Notes: generated by a model from the sequence alone, not told the origin. Positions 52,208-61,530 are shown, counted from the first letter of the stretch. The stretch: DNA of 64,000 nucleotides from Mucilaginibacter sp. OK283 (GCF_900110415.1 NZ_FODR01000005.1:62001-126000); one strand, 5' to 3'. Made by a program: numbers and translations.

Positions 52208-52322
52208 TGTTGGTCAATAGTCGATGGTCCATGGACCATGGTTGAAAAATAATAGCCACAAAAAAAAGCCGATAGCTCGAAGTTAAAAAAATAACTATGG
52301 ACTATCGGCTATCGTCTATGGA
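52207..52322. repeat. inverted pair of heptamer arrays between MBL and lpdA
   Basis: Left arm: TTGTTGG, TCAATAG, TCGATGG, TCCATGG, ACCATGG (52207-52241). Right arm: CTATGGA, CTATCGG, CTATCGT, CTATGGA (52295-52322), the complementary word. The left arm touches the last base of the MBL start codon, and the right arm ends six bases before the lpdA stop. Confidence 0.88.
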
Positions 52323-52328
52323 CTTGTT

Positions 52329-53720
52329 TTACAAGTGTATTACTTCATCATAAGCAGCGGCGGCAGCTTCCATTACAGCTTCGCTCATGGTTGGGTGTGG
52401 GTGAACCGATTTGATGATCTCGTGACCGGTAGCTTCCAGCTTGCGGGCGGTAACTACTTCGGCAATCATTTCGGTAACGTTGTAGCCCAGCATGTGCGCG
52501 CCCAGGAATTCGCCGTATTTGGCATCAAATATTAATTTTACAAAGCCATCTTTAGCGCCGGCGGCACTTGCCTTGCCCGATGCCGAGAAGGGGAATTTAC
52601 CCACTTTAATTTCGTAACCAGCTTCCTTAGCTGCCTTTTCGGTATAACCTACGGATGCAACTTCGGGCGAGCAATAGGTACAGCCGGGGATGTTATTATA
52701 ATCTAAAGGATGCGGGTTTTGGCCCGCAATTTTTTCAACGCAGATAATACCTTCGGCAGATGCTACGTGGGCAAGAGCCTGGCCTTTTACAATATCGCCG
52801 ATGGCGTATACACCATCAATGTTTGTTTTATAATAATCATCAACCAAAACTTTACCGCGTTCGGTTTTTACCCCAACTTCTTCCAGGCCTATGCCTTCAA
52901 TGTTGGTAGAGATGCCTACTGCAGATAAAACTATTTCGGCTTCAATAACTTCCATGCCTGTAGCGGTTTTCACGTTCACCTTGCAAAGTTCGCCCGTGCT
53001 GTCAACCGATTCCACGTTGGCGCCGGTAAGAATGTTGATGCCTTGTTTTTTAAGGATACGCTGTAAATTTCTTGAAATTTCTTCGTCCTCAAGCGGTACA
53101 ATATTATCTAAATACTCAACAACGGTAACTTTGGTGCCAATAGAGTTATAAAAATAAGCAAACTCGATACCGATAGCGCCCGAACCTACTACAACCATCG
53201 ACTTTGGTTGTTTTGGTAATATCATGGCCTGGCGGTAACCTATAACTTTAACACCATCCTGTTTTATATTTGGCAACTCGCGGCTGCGGCCACCGGTTGC
53301 AAGAATGATGCTTGTGGCGGTAATTTGTTTAGTGCTGCCATCATTTAATTTTACTTCAACAACGCCCTTTGATTTTAATTTACCAAAACCGTTAATTACT
53401 TCGATCTTGTTTTTTTTCATTAAAAACTGAACGCCTTTGCTCATACCATCAGCTACGCCGCGGCTGCGTTTTATAACAGCACCGAAATCAACTTCGCCTG
53501 TGCCGTTTATTTTGATACCATAGTCCTGCGAGTGGTTAAGGTATTCAAAAACCTGGGCGCTTTTTAATAAGGCTTTGGTTGGGATACAGCCCCAGTTAAG
53601 GCAAATGCCACCTAATGACTCTTTTTCGATAATGGCAGTTTTTAAACCGAGCTGAGAAGCGCGGATAGCTGCTACGTAGCCACCCGGGCCCGACCCTATA
53701 ACAATTAAATCGTAGTCCAT
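52329..53720 (-). CDS. lpdA: dihydrolipoyl dehydrogenase (E3)
   Basis: The FAD-dependent E3 subunit shared by 2-oxoacid dehydrogenase complexes and the glycine cleavage system; it reoxidises dihydrolipoamide with NAD. The 463-residue protein has the FAD motif GSGPGGYVAA near the N-terminus, the redox disulfide C40-LNWG-C45, the NAD-binding GSGAIGIEFAYF, the second FAD motif GVYAIGD, and the catalytic His in SVHPHPTMSE near the C-terminus. All key residues are present. It is a single gene, as is frequent in this phylum. Confidence 0.97.
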   Translation of the reverse strand: MDYDLIVIGSGPGGYVAAIRASQLGLKTAIIEKESLGGICLNWGCIPTKALLKSAQVFEYLNHSQDYGIKINGTGEVDFGAVIKRSRGVADGMSKGVQFLMKKNKIEVINGFGKLKSKGVVEVKLNDGSTKQITATSIILATGGRSRELPNIKQDGVKVIGYRQAMILPKQPKSMVVVGSGAIGIEFAYFYNSIGTKVTVVEYLDNIVPLEDEEISRNLQRILKKQGINILTGANVESVDSTGELCKVNVKTATGMEVIEAEIVLSAVGISTNIEGIGLEEVGVKTERGKVLVDDYYKTNIDGVYAIGDIVKGQALAHVASAEGIICVEKIAGQNPHPLDYNNIPGCTYCSPEVASVGYTEKAAKEAGYEIKVGKFPFSASGKASAAGAKDGFVKLIFDAKYGEFLGAHMLGYNVTEMIAEVVTARKLEATGHEIIKSVHPHPTMSEAVMEAAAAAYDEVIHL

Positions 53721-54089
53721 ATTTTTATTGATATACTTTGATAACTAAATTTTTGTTTTGAACGGATTTATAGCCGGATGTGTGATGAACGCAGGGGGCT
53801 ACATTTTAAAGGCGCAAAGCTAAGTAAAAAGGGGCGAAATGAGAAAAGTGTACATTTCATCGCCACGACAAAAAAAATATTTTTACCGGCGTATGGAAGT
53901 ACAAGATTAAGTAACAAGATAATTACAAATATTACATTAAATCTACCTGTTTACTATGCATTTTATATGATTTTATGACATAATGTTGAAAAATACTCAA
54001 CGATTGTTAACATAAACTTAACATTGGCAATCAGGGGATTAGTTATCTTTGTCCACAATTAACTCAAAGTATAATTAAAAAAGCAATTT
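53721..54089. other. 369-bp divergent spacer
   Basis: This lies between lpdA (minus) and the large receptor gene (plus). No coding region is evident. The right end carries a good promoter candidate for the receptor (54023-54051). Confidence 0.6.
54023..54051 (+). promoter_or_regulatory. Bacteroidota promoter candidate of the Oar-like receptor gene
   Basis: ATTG (54023-54026) as a -33 element and TATCTTTG (54044-54051) as an exact TAnnTTTG -7 element, spaced 17 bases. A transcription start near 54058 would leave a leader of about 30 bases before the receptor ATG. Confidence 0.6.
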
Positions 54090-57000
54090 ATGAGGAAGCA
54101 TTTACTTCTTTTATTATTATTAACCGGTTTTACATTCCTTATAAACAGGAATGCGGCTGCCCAGGGTGTTACCACCGCAAGCATTAACGGTATCGTTACC
54201 GATGCAAAAGGTGCTATCCCGGGTGCAACTGTAACCATTACACACGTGCCAACCGGTACGGTGTATGCAACTGTTAGCCGTTCGGATGGCCGGTTTAACA
54301 TCCCCAACTTAAGGGTTGGCGGTCCGTACACCTTTAAAGTAAGCTTTATTGGTTACAAAACTTTTCAGCAGGATAACATTACCTTGTCTATCGGCCAGGA
54401 TCAAAAGCTTTCTGCAGCGCTTGAGGATAATACAGCTACTTTAGGCGAAGTAAAAGTAACAGCTTCGGGAAGTAAAGTAATTAACTCTTCACGTACCGGC
54501 GCCCGCGAAACTATTAGCCGCCAGCAAATTGAAAGCCTGCCTACCATTAATCGTTCATTATCTGATTTTACCAAACTTACACCATCTGCAAACGGTTTAA
54601 GTTTTGGCGGCCGTAGCAGCGGTTACAACAACATCACTGTTGATGGTGCGTTGTTTAACAACTCATTCGGTTTATCAGGTACTTTGGGTGGCCAAACAAG
54701 TTCACAGCCTATTTCATTAGATGCGATTGACCAAATTCAGGTTGATATTGCTCCTTATGACGTTCGCCAGGGTAACTTTACAGGTGCAGGTGTTAACACT
54801 GTAGTAAAATCGGGTACAAACGAGTTTAAAGGTACTGTTTATGATTACATCCGCAGCACCGGTCTTACCGGTTACCATGCAGGCGTAACCGACATTGTTA
54901 AAACCCCTTTTAACTATCACCAGGATGGTTTAAGCATTGGGGGCCCAATCATCAAAAATAAATTGTTCTTCTTTTTATCAGGTGAGCAGGAAAGAATCAG
55001 CGCACCGGCTACCGCATACGTAGCTGCTGCCCCGGGCGTAAGTGGTGCAACTGTATCACAGGCTGATGCTGCAACGTTAAACTCTATCTCTGATTACCTG
55101 AAATCAAAATATAGCTATGATCCGGGTGCTTACCAGGGCTACAGTTATACCACCCACAGCGATAAAATAACTGTTAAACTGGATTGGAACATCAATAAAA
55201 ATAACACTTTAAGTGCTAAATATTTTTATTTGAAATCGTACAAAGATCAGCCTGCAAGTAACTCAGGTATTGTTGGTATCAGCAATACAACCCGCGCTGC
55301 CGGTGTTACTACATTGCCTTTTTACGGATCAGGTTACCGTATCAACAACAACTTTAACATCGGTATTATCGAGTTAGATACCCGTATCAGCAATTCATTC
55401 TCAAACAGGTTAACTGCCGGCTACTCTGCACTGCGCGATTACCGTGCATCATTAGGCGGCGCTAAGATACCTTTGGTTGATATTGGTAACGGTGTTTATG
55501 ATCCATCTACAGGTAAAGAAACTACCGCGTCGGCTGTTACAACCAGCTTTGGTTATGAGTTATTTACAGCAAATAACTTATTAAGCACAAACATACTTCA
55601 GTTTTCTGATGATTTAACTTACTATGCAGGTAAACACGAGTTTACCGTGGGTATTACAGGCCAGGCACAACGTTATACTAACGGTTTTGCTCCAAATTAC
55701 AATGGCTTATATACTTATAACTCGGCTTACGATTTTCTGAATGGCTTACCGGCTACTCAGTATTCAACCCGTAACTCGGCATTGCCGGATGGTTCGTTTC
55801 CTTATGCCAAAATCAACGCTTCTATATATAGCGCTTACATACAGGATAAATGGCACGTTACCGATAACTTAAGGGTGACTTACGGCTTACGTGCTGATTA
55901 TGACGTATTCCCAACAACCTTACAGCAAAATGCTAATGTACCTCCTTTAACATTCCAGGGCGGTATGCATGTTGATCCATCGGTATTGCCTAAAAATAGG
56001 GTGCAATTATCACCACGTTTAGGTTTTAACTATGATGTATTTGGCAATGGTACTACACAACTACGTGGCGGAACAGGTTTATTTGCCGGTACTGTTCCAT
56101 TCGTATGGATATCTAACCAGGCATCAAACAATGGTGTATTATTTGGTTCATACTCTGTAACCAAAGCCGCCACTCCAACTGATCCACGTTTGATTTTCAA
56201 CCCTAATGTGGATGCTTACCGCGCTCAGGCAGGTGCTGCAAATACATCTTACGAGTTGGATATTGCCGATCCTAAATTGAAATATCCTAAAATCTGGAGG
56301 TCGAACTTAGCTATCGATCAAAGATTGCCAGGTGGTATCATTGCTACATTAGAAGGTTCATATACCAAAGATGTTAATGCTATTTACCACCAAAACCTGG
56401 TACTATCTGATGGCTATTCAACATTAGCCGGTGCTGAAGGTCAAATCCGTTACGATTCAAAAAACACAACTCCTGCCGCTGCTGCTGCAACTGCTGCAAA
56501 CCCATCTATCACCGGTTTGTATTACATGACCAATACGAGCAAAGGCTATTCATACTTTGTTACTGCCCAGTTACAAAAAAGCTTCAGCAACGGATTATAT
56601 GCTAACGTAGCTTACACTCACACTGGTTCAAAAGATGTTAACGATGGTGGTTCAACCGCATCAACTATCTGGAGCACCCGTTACGTGGCAGGTAACCCTA
56701 ATGCCGATAACCTTTCAAATAGCTCATATGTACAGCCAAACAGGGTAATCGCTTCATTCTCATACAAACATGAGTACTTTAAACACGCTGCAACAACCAT
56801 CGGTTTAATATTTGAAGCTGCTAACAATGGTGCTGTATCATACATTACCTCGGGCGATCCTAACGGTGATGGTGCTACCAACGATTTAATGTTCATCCCT
56901 AAAAACAAAGGTGACATTATCCTGGTACCAAATGACGCAAAAGATTTACGTACAGCAGATCAGCTTTGGAGCCAGTTAAACAACTTCATTAACCAGGATC

Positions 57001-57401
57001 CATACCTGAGCAAACACAGGGGTGAATATGCTCAAAGAAACGGCGCTATATTGCCAACCTTCAAAAGAGCCGATTTACACATTGCTCAGGACTTCTTTGT
57101 AACTGCAGGTAAAGTGAAAAACACGATTGAAATATCTTTAGATATTATCAACATTGGTAACTTACTTAACCGTAACTGGGGTGTTTATCAAAACTCATTT
57201 ACAGGTTTCAGCAATGGTTCATCAGCTGTTACTAAATATATTGGTACCGTTACCAATACAGATGGTTCAAAACAAGCTACGTATTCATTCCCGTATCTTG
57301 ATGCAAATAACTTAGTGCCATTGCAATCATCATACAAAGCCGATATCAGCCAGGCTTCACGCTGGCAGGCCCAGTTAGGTTTACGTTATATATTTAACTA
57401 A
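54090..57401 (+). CDS. Oar-like TonB-dependent receptor with carboxypeptidase-regulatory domain
   Basis: A 1103-residue outer-membrane protein distinct from the SusC family. It has a signal peptide (about 1-24), a carboxypeptidase-regulatory-like sandwich (about 29-105, SINGIVTDAKGAIPGATVTI), an Oar-type plug (ARETISRQQIESLPTINRSLSDFTKLTP, FGGRSSGYNNITVDGA, DVRQGNFTGAGVNTVVKSGTN) and a long barrel ending in GLRYIFN. No SusD follows. Codon choice looks restricted (mostly CGT, GGT, GCT, TTA, AAC), as in a highly expressed gene, and a strong promoter match precedes it. It may be an abundant structural or peptide-uptake outer-membrane protein; that is inference. Confidence 0.94.
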   Translation: MRKHLLLLLLLTGFTFLINRNAAAQGVTTASINGIVTDAKGAIPGATVTITHVPTGTVYATVSRSDGRFNIPNLRVGGPYTFKVSFIGYKTFQQDNITLSIGQDQKLSAALEDNTATLGEVKVTASGSKVINSSRTGARETISRQQIESLPTINRSLSDFTKLTPSANGLSFGGRSSGYNNITVDGALFNNSFGLSGTLGGQTSSQPISLDAIDQIQVDIAPYDVRQGNFTGAGVNTVVKSGTNEFKGTVYDYIRSTGLTGYHAGVTDIVKTPFNYHQDGLSIGGPIIKNKLFFFLSGEQERISAPATAYVAAAPGVSGATVSQADAATLNSISDYLKSKYSYDPGAYQGYSYTTHSDKITVKLDWNINKNNTLSAKYFYLKSYKDQPASNSGIVGISNTTRAAGVTTLPFYGSGYRINNNFNIGIIELDTRISNSFSNRLTAGYSALRDYRASLGGAKIPLVDIGNGVYDPSTGKETTASAVTTSFGYELFTANNLLSTNILQFSDDLTYYAGKHEFTVGITGQAQRYTNGFAPNYNGLYTYNSAYDFLNGLPATQYSTRNSALPDGSFPYAKINASIYSAYIQDKWHVTDNLRVTYGLRADYDVFPTTLQQNANVPPLTFQGGMHVDPSVLPKNRVQLSPRLGFNYDVFGNGTTQLRGGTGLFAGTVPFVWISNQASNNGVLFGSYSVTKAATPTDPRLIFNPNVDAYRAQAGAANTSYELDIADPKLKYPKIWRSNLAIDQRLPGGIIATLEGSYTKDVNAIYHQNLVLSDGYSTLAGAEGQIRYDSKNTTPAAAAATAANPSITGLYYMTNTSKGYSYFVTAQLQKSFSNGLYANVAYTHTGSKDVNDGGSTASTIWSTRYVAGNPNADNLSNSSYVQPNRVIASFSYKHEYFKHAATTIGLIFEAANNGAVSYITSGDPNGDGATNDLMFIPKNKGDIILVPNDAKDLRTADQLWSQLNNFINQDPYLSKHRGEYAQRNGAILPTFKRADLHIAQDFFVTAGKVKNTIEISLDIINIGNLLNRNWGVYQNSFTGFSNGSSAVTKYIGTVTNTDGSKQATYSFPYLDANNLVPLQSSYKADISQASRWQAQLGLRYIFN

Positions 57402-57413
57402 ATACACCTAACT

Positions 57414-57458
57414 ATAAAACATAAAACCCGGCCAGTTTGGTCGGGTTTTATGTTTTAT
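57414..57458. terminator. strong bidirectional terminator
   Basis: A 20-bp nearly perfect stem (57414-57433 with 57439-57458; one wobble) around a 5-base loop, with A/T-rich flanks suited to both directions. It separates the Oar-like gene from the convergent desaturase-family gene. Confidence 0.9.
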
Positions 57459-57476
57459 AGCGTTTTAAACTATTGT

Positions 57477-58166
57477 TTACCCTTTATAAGTTTTAAACAA
57501 CTTATCCCATATGGTGGTGTAAAACCCATAATTATAATGGATATTTAAATGATGGTTATGATGAAATGATGATGTGCCGAGGTATCGGAAAGGGATAGCT
57601 TTCCTGATAGCCGCGGGGATAGGCTCGATTCCTAAATGCCCCATAATGCCAAAAAATACATTTACCGTAAGGTAGACCAAAATCGCATAAAAATTAAAAT
57701 TAAACATGGCGATTATGATAAGCCATAATGACCCAAAGCCAACAGTTTCTATAGGGTGCAATACAAAAAGATCAATTGGGATCGGATCGGCGTAATGATG
57801 ATGGAAACGGTGGATAGCTTTGTAAATAATCGAATGATGGATACCGTAATGGAAACTAAACATGGCCAGATCCATCAGCATAAATAAAGCCACGAAATCA
57901 ACCAGGATAAACCAATTGATTGCAAAGTTCATCGCAATATAACCATGCTGCCAAAGCCAAAAACCGGCATAGGTTATGGCTGTATTAATTAAATTGGTAA
58001 GCAGACAAATCAATACCTCGTTGCGTGATGCTGCTTTTACCGACTTGCGGTTAAGTTTGAGTACAAGGTAACCAAAGGCCAGAGCCATTGCGGTAACCAG
58101 CAGGTTTTCGGCCAAAAATATGCCCAATAAGCTAAATGGTGGCTGTGCCGATAGGAACCTGAGCAT
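57477..58166 (-). CDS. sterol desaturase/fatty acid hydroxylase-family membrane protein
   Basis: A 229-residue integral membrane di-iron oxygenase. Four or so hydrophobic segments surround the three His clusters typical of the family: FHYGIHHSI, HRFHHHYADP and SFHHNHHLNIHYNYGF, which together bind two irons. The C-terminal WDKLFKTYKG is also typical. Bacterial members hydroxylate or desaturate lipids, such as carotenoids or fatty acids; no carotenoid genes are adjacent. Spacing and length are normal for the family. Substrate unknown. Confidence 0.92.
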   Translation of the reverse strand: MLRFLSAQPPFSLLGIFLAENLLVTAMALAFGYLVLKLNRKSVKAASRNEVLICLLTNLINTAITYAGFWLWQHGYIAMNFAINWFILVDFVALFMLMDLAMFSFHYGIHHSIIYKAIHRFHHHYADPIPIDLFVLHPIETVGFGSLWLIIIAMFNFNFYAILVYLTVNVFFGIMGHLGIEPIPAAIRKAIPFRYLGTSSFHHNHHLNIHYNYGFYTTIWDKLFKTYKG

Positions 58167-58270
58167 AAGGAGAGATTTAGGGAGCGCGGTGCGGGCTACC
58201 CGGTTCGCGATTTTGGTAATTTATTGTGTATGATCATCGTGTTTACACGTGCAACAGCCCGTTCTAAGTC

Positions 58271-58298
58271 ACCCGATCCCCGCAACCCGATCCTCGGG
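58271..58298. repeat. short GC-rich heptamer array before the purM stop
   Basis: ACCCGAT, CCCCGCA, ACCCGAT, CCTCGGG (58271-58298), ending five bases before the purM stop codon. GC-rich sequence at 58170-58205 is partly complementary and may be a degenerate second arm. Confidence 0.6.
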
Positions 58299-58303
58299 CC
58301 CGT

Positions 58304-59485
58304 TTACTCGTACTCAAACACCCCGAACTCCGAAGTTACGGTCACCTTTTTAGTTTCAGCCTTTTCTACCCGGCCAATAACCTGTGCGTCAACGCCAAAA
58401 CCTTTGGAGATGGCTATCAAATCATCAGCTACTTCTGCAGGCACATAAAGCTCCATCCGGTGGCCCATGTTAAATACCTTGTACATTTCCTGCCAGCTGG
58501 TTTTTGATTCCTGCTGAATGAGTTTAAATAATGGAGGAACAGGGAAAAGGTTGTCTTTGATAATATGCAGCTCATCAATAAAGTGCAGCACTTTGGTTTG
58601 CGCACCGCCACTACAATGTACCATGCCGTTAATCTCACTTCGGTATTTATCAAGTATGGCTTTTATAATAGGTGCATAGGTGCGTGTGGCACTTAATACC
58701 AGTTTGCCTGCGGTAATGGTTTGGCCGTTGCCGATATCAACCAGGTCGGTAAGATTTTTACTACCGCTGAAGATGAGGTCATAGGGGATGGCCGGGTCAT
58801 AACTTTCGGGATATTTATCGGCGATGGTTTTGTTAAATACATCATGACGGGCAGATGTAAGCCCGTTTGAGCCCATACCTCCGTTGTATTCTTTTTCGTA
58901 AGTGGCCTGGCCATATGATGCCAAACCCACAATAATATCGCCCGGTTGGATGCGGTGGTTTGAGATAACATCGGTACGCGGCATACGGCAGGTAACGGTA
59001 GAATCTACAATGATAGTGCGCACCAGGTCGCCTACATCGGCAGTTTCGCCACCGGTTGAGTAAATGCCTATACCGGCATCGCGCAGTTCGCTTAAAATTT
59101 CTTCGGTGCCGTTTATAATGGCGGCAATAACTTCGCCGGGTATCAGGTTTTTATTGCGGCCTATGGTAGATGATAGCAGAATGTTATCTGTAGCGCCAAC
59201 GCAAAGTAAATCATCAAGGTTCATGATAATTGCATCCTGTGCAATGCCGCGCCATACTGATATGTCGCCGGTCTCTTTCCAGTAAGTATACGCTAATGAC
59301 GATTTTGTGCCCGCACCGTCAGCATGCATAATATTGCAATACGCGTCGTCGTTGGTTAATATATCGGGGACTATTTTGCAGAATGCTTTTGGAAATATGC
59401 CCTTATCAATGTTTTTAATGGCATTATGTACATCATCTTTAGAGGCAGATACACCCCTTTGATCATATCTTTGCGAAGAAATCAT
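58304..59485 (-). CDS. purM: phosphoribosylformylglycinamidine cyclo-ligase (AIR synthetase)
   Basis: PurM closes the imidazole ring in purine synthesis, using ATP. The 393-residue protein starts at the ATG at 59485 (MISSQRYDQRGVS); an in-frame TTG six bases earlier is unlikely. Hallmarks are HADGAGTKSSLAY (ATP/substrate loop), MNLDDLLCVGA, STGGETADVGDLVRT and GLASYGQATYEKEYNGGMGSNGLT. Bacteroidota PurM proteins are somewhat longer than the roughly 345-residue proteobacterial enzyme, as here. It is monocistronic. Confidence 0.94.
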   Translation of the reverse strand: MISSQRYDQRGVSASKDDVHNAIKNIDKGIFPKAFCKIVPDILTNDDAYCNIMHADGAGTKSSLAYTYWKETGDISVWRGIAQDAIIMNLDDLLCVGATDNILLSSTIGRNKNLIPGEVIAAIINGTEEILSELRDAGIGIYSTGGETADVGDLVRTIIVDSTVTCRMPRTDVISNHRIQPGDIIVGLASYGQATYEKEYNGGMGSNGLTSARHDVFNKTIADKYPESYDPAIPYDLIFSGSKNLTDLVDIGNGQTITAGKLVLSATRTYAPIIKAILDKYRSEINGMVHCSGGAQTKVLHFIDELHIIKDNLFPVPPLFKLIQQESKTSWQEMYKVFNMGHRMELYVPAEVADDLIAISKGFGVDAQVIGRVEKAETKKVTVTSEFGVFEYE

Positions 59486-59497
59486 GGGCAAATATAC

Positions 59498-59675
59498 GCA
59501 CGAATTACGCGAATTTTATACACCAATTGCACGAATTGAATTGAACAGACACGAATTAATAAAGTCCGGATTTTATAAGTAGAATGAATTTTAACGAATG
59601 ATTATCAAATTTTATAACTTGCAGTGTGTGGTGGAATTGGTGTTAATTCGACCTAATTGGTGAAATTCGTGTTAA
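59498..59675. repeat. inverted pair of AATTCGTG-type repeat clusters between purM and the ClC gene
   Basis: The left cluster carries repeated CACGAATT / ACGCGAATT / CACCAATT words (59498-59560). The right cluster carries the complement as AATTGGTGTT, AATTCGACCT, AATTGGTGA, AATTCGTGTT (59635-59675), with about a 10-bp period. The right cluster contains all plausible start codons of the ClC gene. Confidence 0.8.
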
Positions 59676-61444
59676 AAACAATCTCCTATAAAATAAACCG
59701 CTGGCGCCTGAGGCGTAATAGCCAACGGAACTTTTTAATTTATTGTAGTGTGTTTGTCGGCTTTTTTGGCGGCCTTGCTGCCATTGTCTTAAAATTCCTG
59801 GTGCATTTTATAGAGGATGTAAGCCGTAATATTTCATCGCACCTTTATTATCACATAGCCTACGTTTTTTTGCCCGCGCTTGGCATCTTTTTAGCGGTAA
59901 CCTGGCAGCATCTGGGCAATCGCGATAAAATTCAAAAGGGGATAGGTAGCATCCTGGCCAATATCAAAAAGAACCGGTCGAACATCAGGCTCAATAATAT
60001 TTACTCACATATTGTAACCAGTTCGTTAACGGTAGGTTTTGGCGGCTCGGCGGGGTTAGAGGCGCCTATTGTAGCTACAGGCGCTGCCATAGGCTCAAAC
60101 GTGGGCAAGTTTTTTAAGCTTACGCCTTATGAAAAAACAGTACTGCTGGCCGCCGGCGCATCGGCAGGTATCGCGGCGGTATTTAACAGCCCCATTGCGG
60201 GGGTGCTGTTTTCGTTAGAGATATTGATAGGCGAAATTACCATCCCCACCTTTATCCCTTTGCTTATTGCATCTGCAACGGGGGTTGTAGTGTCCAAGTT
60301 ATTATACTCGGGGCAGTTATTCCACCTGGTTACCGAGGGTTGGGTAGTTACGGCTATTCCTTTTTACATTCTGCTGGGCCTGTTTAGCGGCTGGATGGCC
60401 ATATATATTAATAAAGTAGGGGGTAAGCTGGAGGGCGGTATTCTTAAAAAACAAAACAGGTATGTGCGCGCACTTTTAGGCGGTTTGTTCCTGGGCCTTA
60501 TTATTTTGGTGTTTCCGCAATTATTCGGCGAAGGTTACCATTACCTGCAGGCTATTTTAAATGGCAATATTGATGCGCTTAAAGACGAATCATTATTTGC
60601 GGGCTGGCTGTCAAACCAGTGGTTTATGCTCGTTTTTATCATCGCGCTGGTTTTTATGAAGATAATTGCCAGCGGTATAACCCTTGGCTCGGGCGGCAAC
60701 GGGGGCTCGTTTGCGCCCACCATGTTTACCGGTGCATTTTTAGGGCTAACAATAGCTTATGGGGTAAATCTTACCGGGCTGATACATTTAAACACCGTTA
60801 ATTTTATAGCAGTGGGCATGGCCGGCGCGTTAAGCGGCGTAATGCATGCCCCACTCACCGCCATATTTTTGATTGCCGAAATTACCGGGGGGTATGTATT
60901 ATTTATTCCGCTGATGATTGTATCATCTATATCCTACATCATATCGCGCGTTTCCTCGCCTCACAATATTTACTGGCAACACCTCATTCACGAAAAAGAT
61001 ATCCACCCGGGCCAGGATTACAGCATGCTGAACGCGATATCACTTGATAGTATCATCAATAGGAAATATACCGCGGTTGACAAGCAAACTACCGTTAACG
61101 ATTTTTATAAGATACTTGCGGTAACGGATGCCAATATATTCCCGGTACTTAAAGAGGACGGAAGATTGGAAGGAGTAGTATTGGTTGACGATATACGCCG
61201 CCGCCTGTTTAACCAGGAGATAGCAGACGAAACCATTGCCGATATTATGACGGTACCACCAACAATAATTGATTACGAACAACCCGTCAGCAGCGTGATG
61301 GAAACTTTTGATGCCATTGATGTATGGCAGCTGCCGGTAGCAAAGGATGGCTTATTCATTGGCTTTATATCCAAATCGGCCCTGCTAAGTAAATATCGGG
61401 AGGTTATTATTGCACAGCATAAGGCGAGTGATTTGTTTATCTGA
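59669..61444 (+). CDS. ClC-family chloride channel/transporter with CBS domains
   Basis: An integral membrane anion transporter of about 592 residues. ClC hallmarks are GFGGSAGLEAPIVATGAAIGS (the GxExP filter region with the gating Glu retained but in a GLEAP context rather than GREGP), AAVFNSPIAGVLFSLEIL, and GSGGNGGSFAPTMFTGAFLG. Two CBS domains follow from about residue 450 (SIINRKYTAVDKQTTVNDF, then IMTVPPTIIDYEQPVSSVM). The start is uncertain: TTG 59657, GTG 59660 and GTG 59669 are in frame, all inside the repeat cluster; I chose the last. Channel versus exchanger type cannot be decided. Confidence 0.92.
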   Translation: MLKTISYKINRWRLRRNSQRNFLIYCSVFVGFFGGLAAIVLKFLVHFIEDVSRNISSHLYYHIAYVFLPALGIFLAVTWQHLGNRDKIQKGIGSILANIKKNRSNIRLNNIYSHIVTSSLTVGFGGSAGLEAPIVATGAAIGSNVGKFFKLTPYEKTVLLAAGASAGIAAVFNSPIAGVLFSLEILIGEITIPTFIPLLIASATGVVVSKLLYSGQLFHLVTEGWVVTAIPFYILLGLFSGWMAIYINKVGGKLEGGILKKQNRYVRALLGGLFLGLIILVFPQLFGEGYHYLQAILNGNIDALKDESLFAGWLSNQWFMLVFIIALVFMKIIASGITLGSGGNGGSFAPTMFTGAFLGLTIAYGVNLTGLIHLNTVNFIAVGMAGALSGVMHAPLTAIFLIAEITGGYVLFIPLMIVSSISYIISRVSSPHNIYWQHLIHEKDIHPGQDYSMLNAISLDSIINRKYTAVDKQTTVNDFYKILAVTDANIFPVLKEDGRLEGVVLVDDIRRRLFNQEIADETIADIMTVPPTIIDYEQPVSSVMETFDAIDVWQLPVAKDGLFIGFISKSALLSKYREVIIAQHKASDLFI

Positions 61445-61530
61445 AATATACCGGGATGTAAAATAATTGTTACCGGCAAAATGAGCGCGATAAAGGAAAT
61501 AGCACCGACAAAACATTTTTTTTCGGGGTA

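Noticed and set aside
59486..59491. TTG start two codons upstream of purM ATG
   Set aside because: The ATG at 59485 gives the N-terminus expected for the family.
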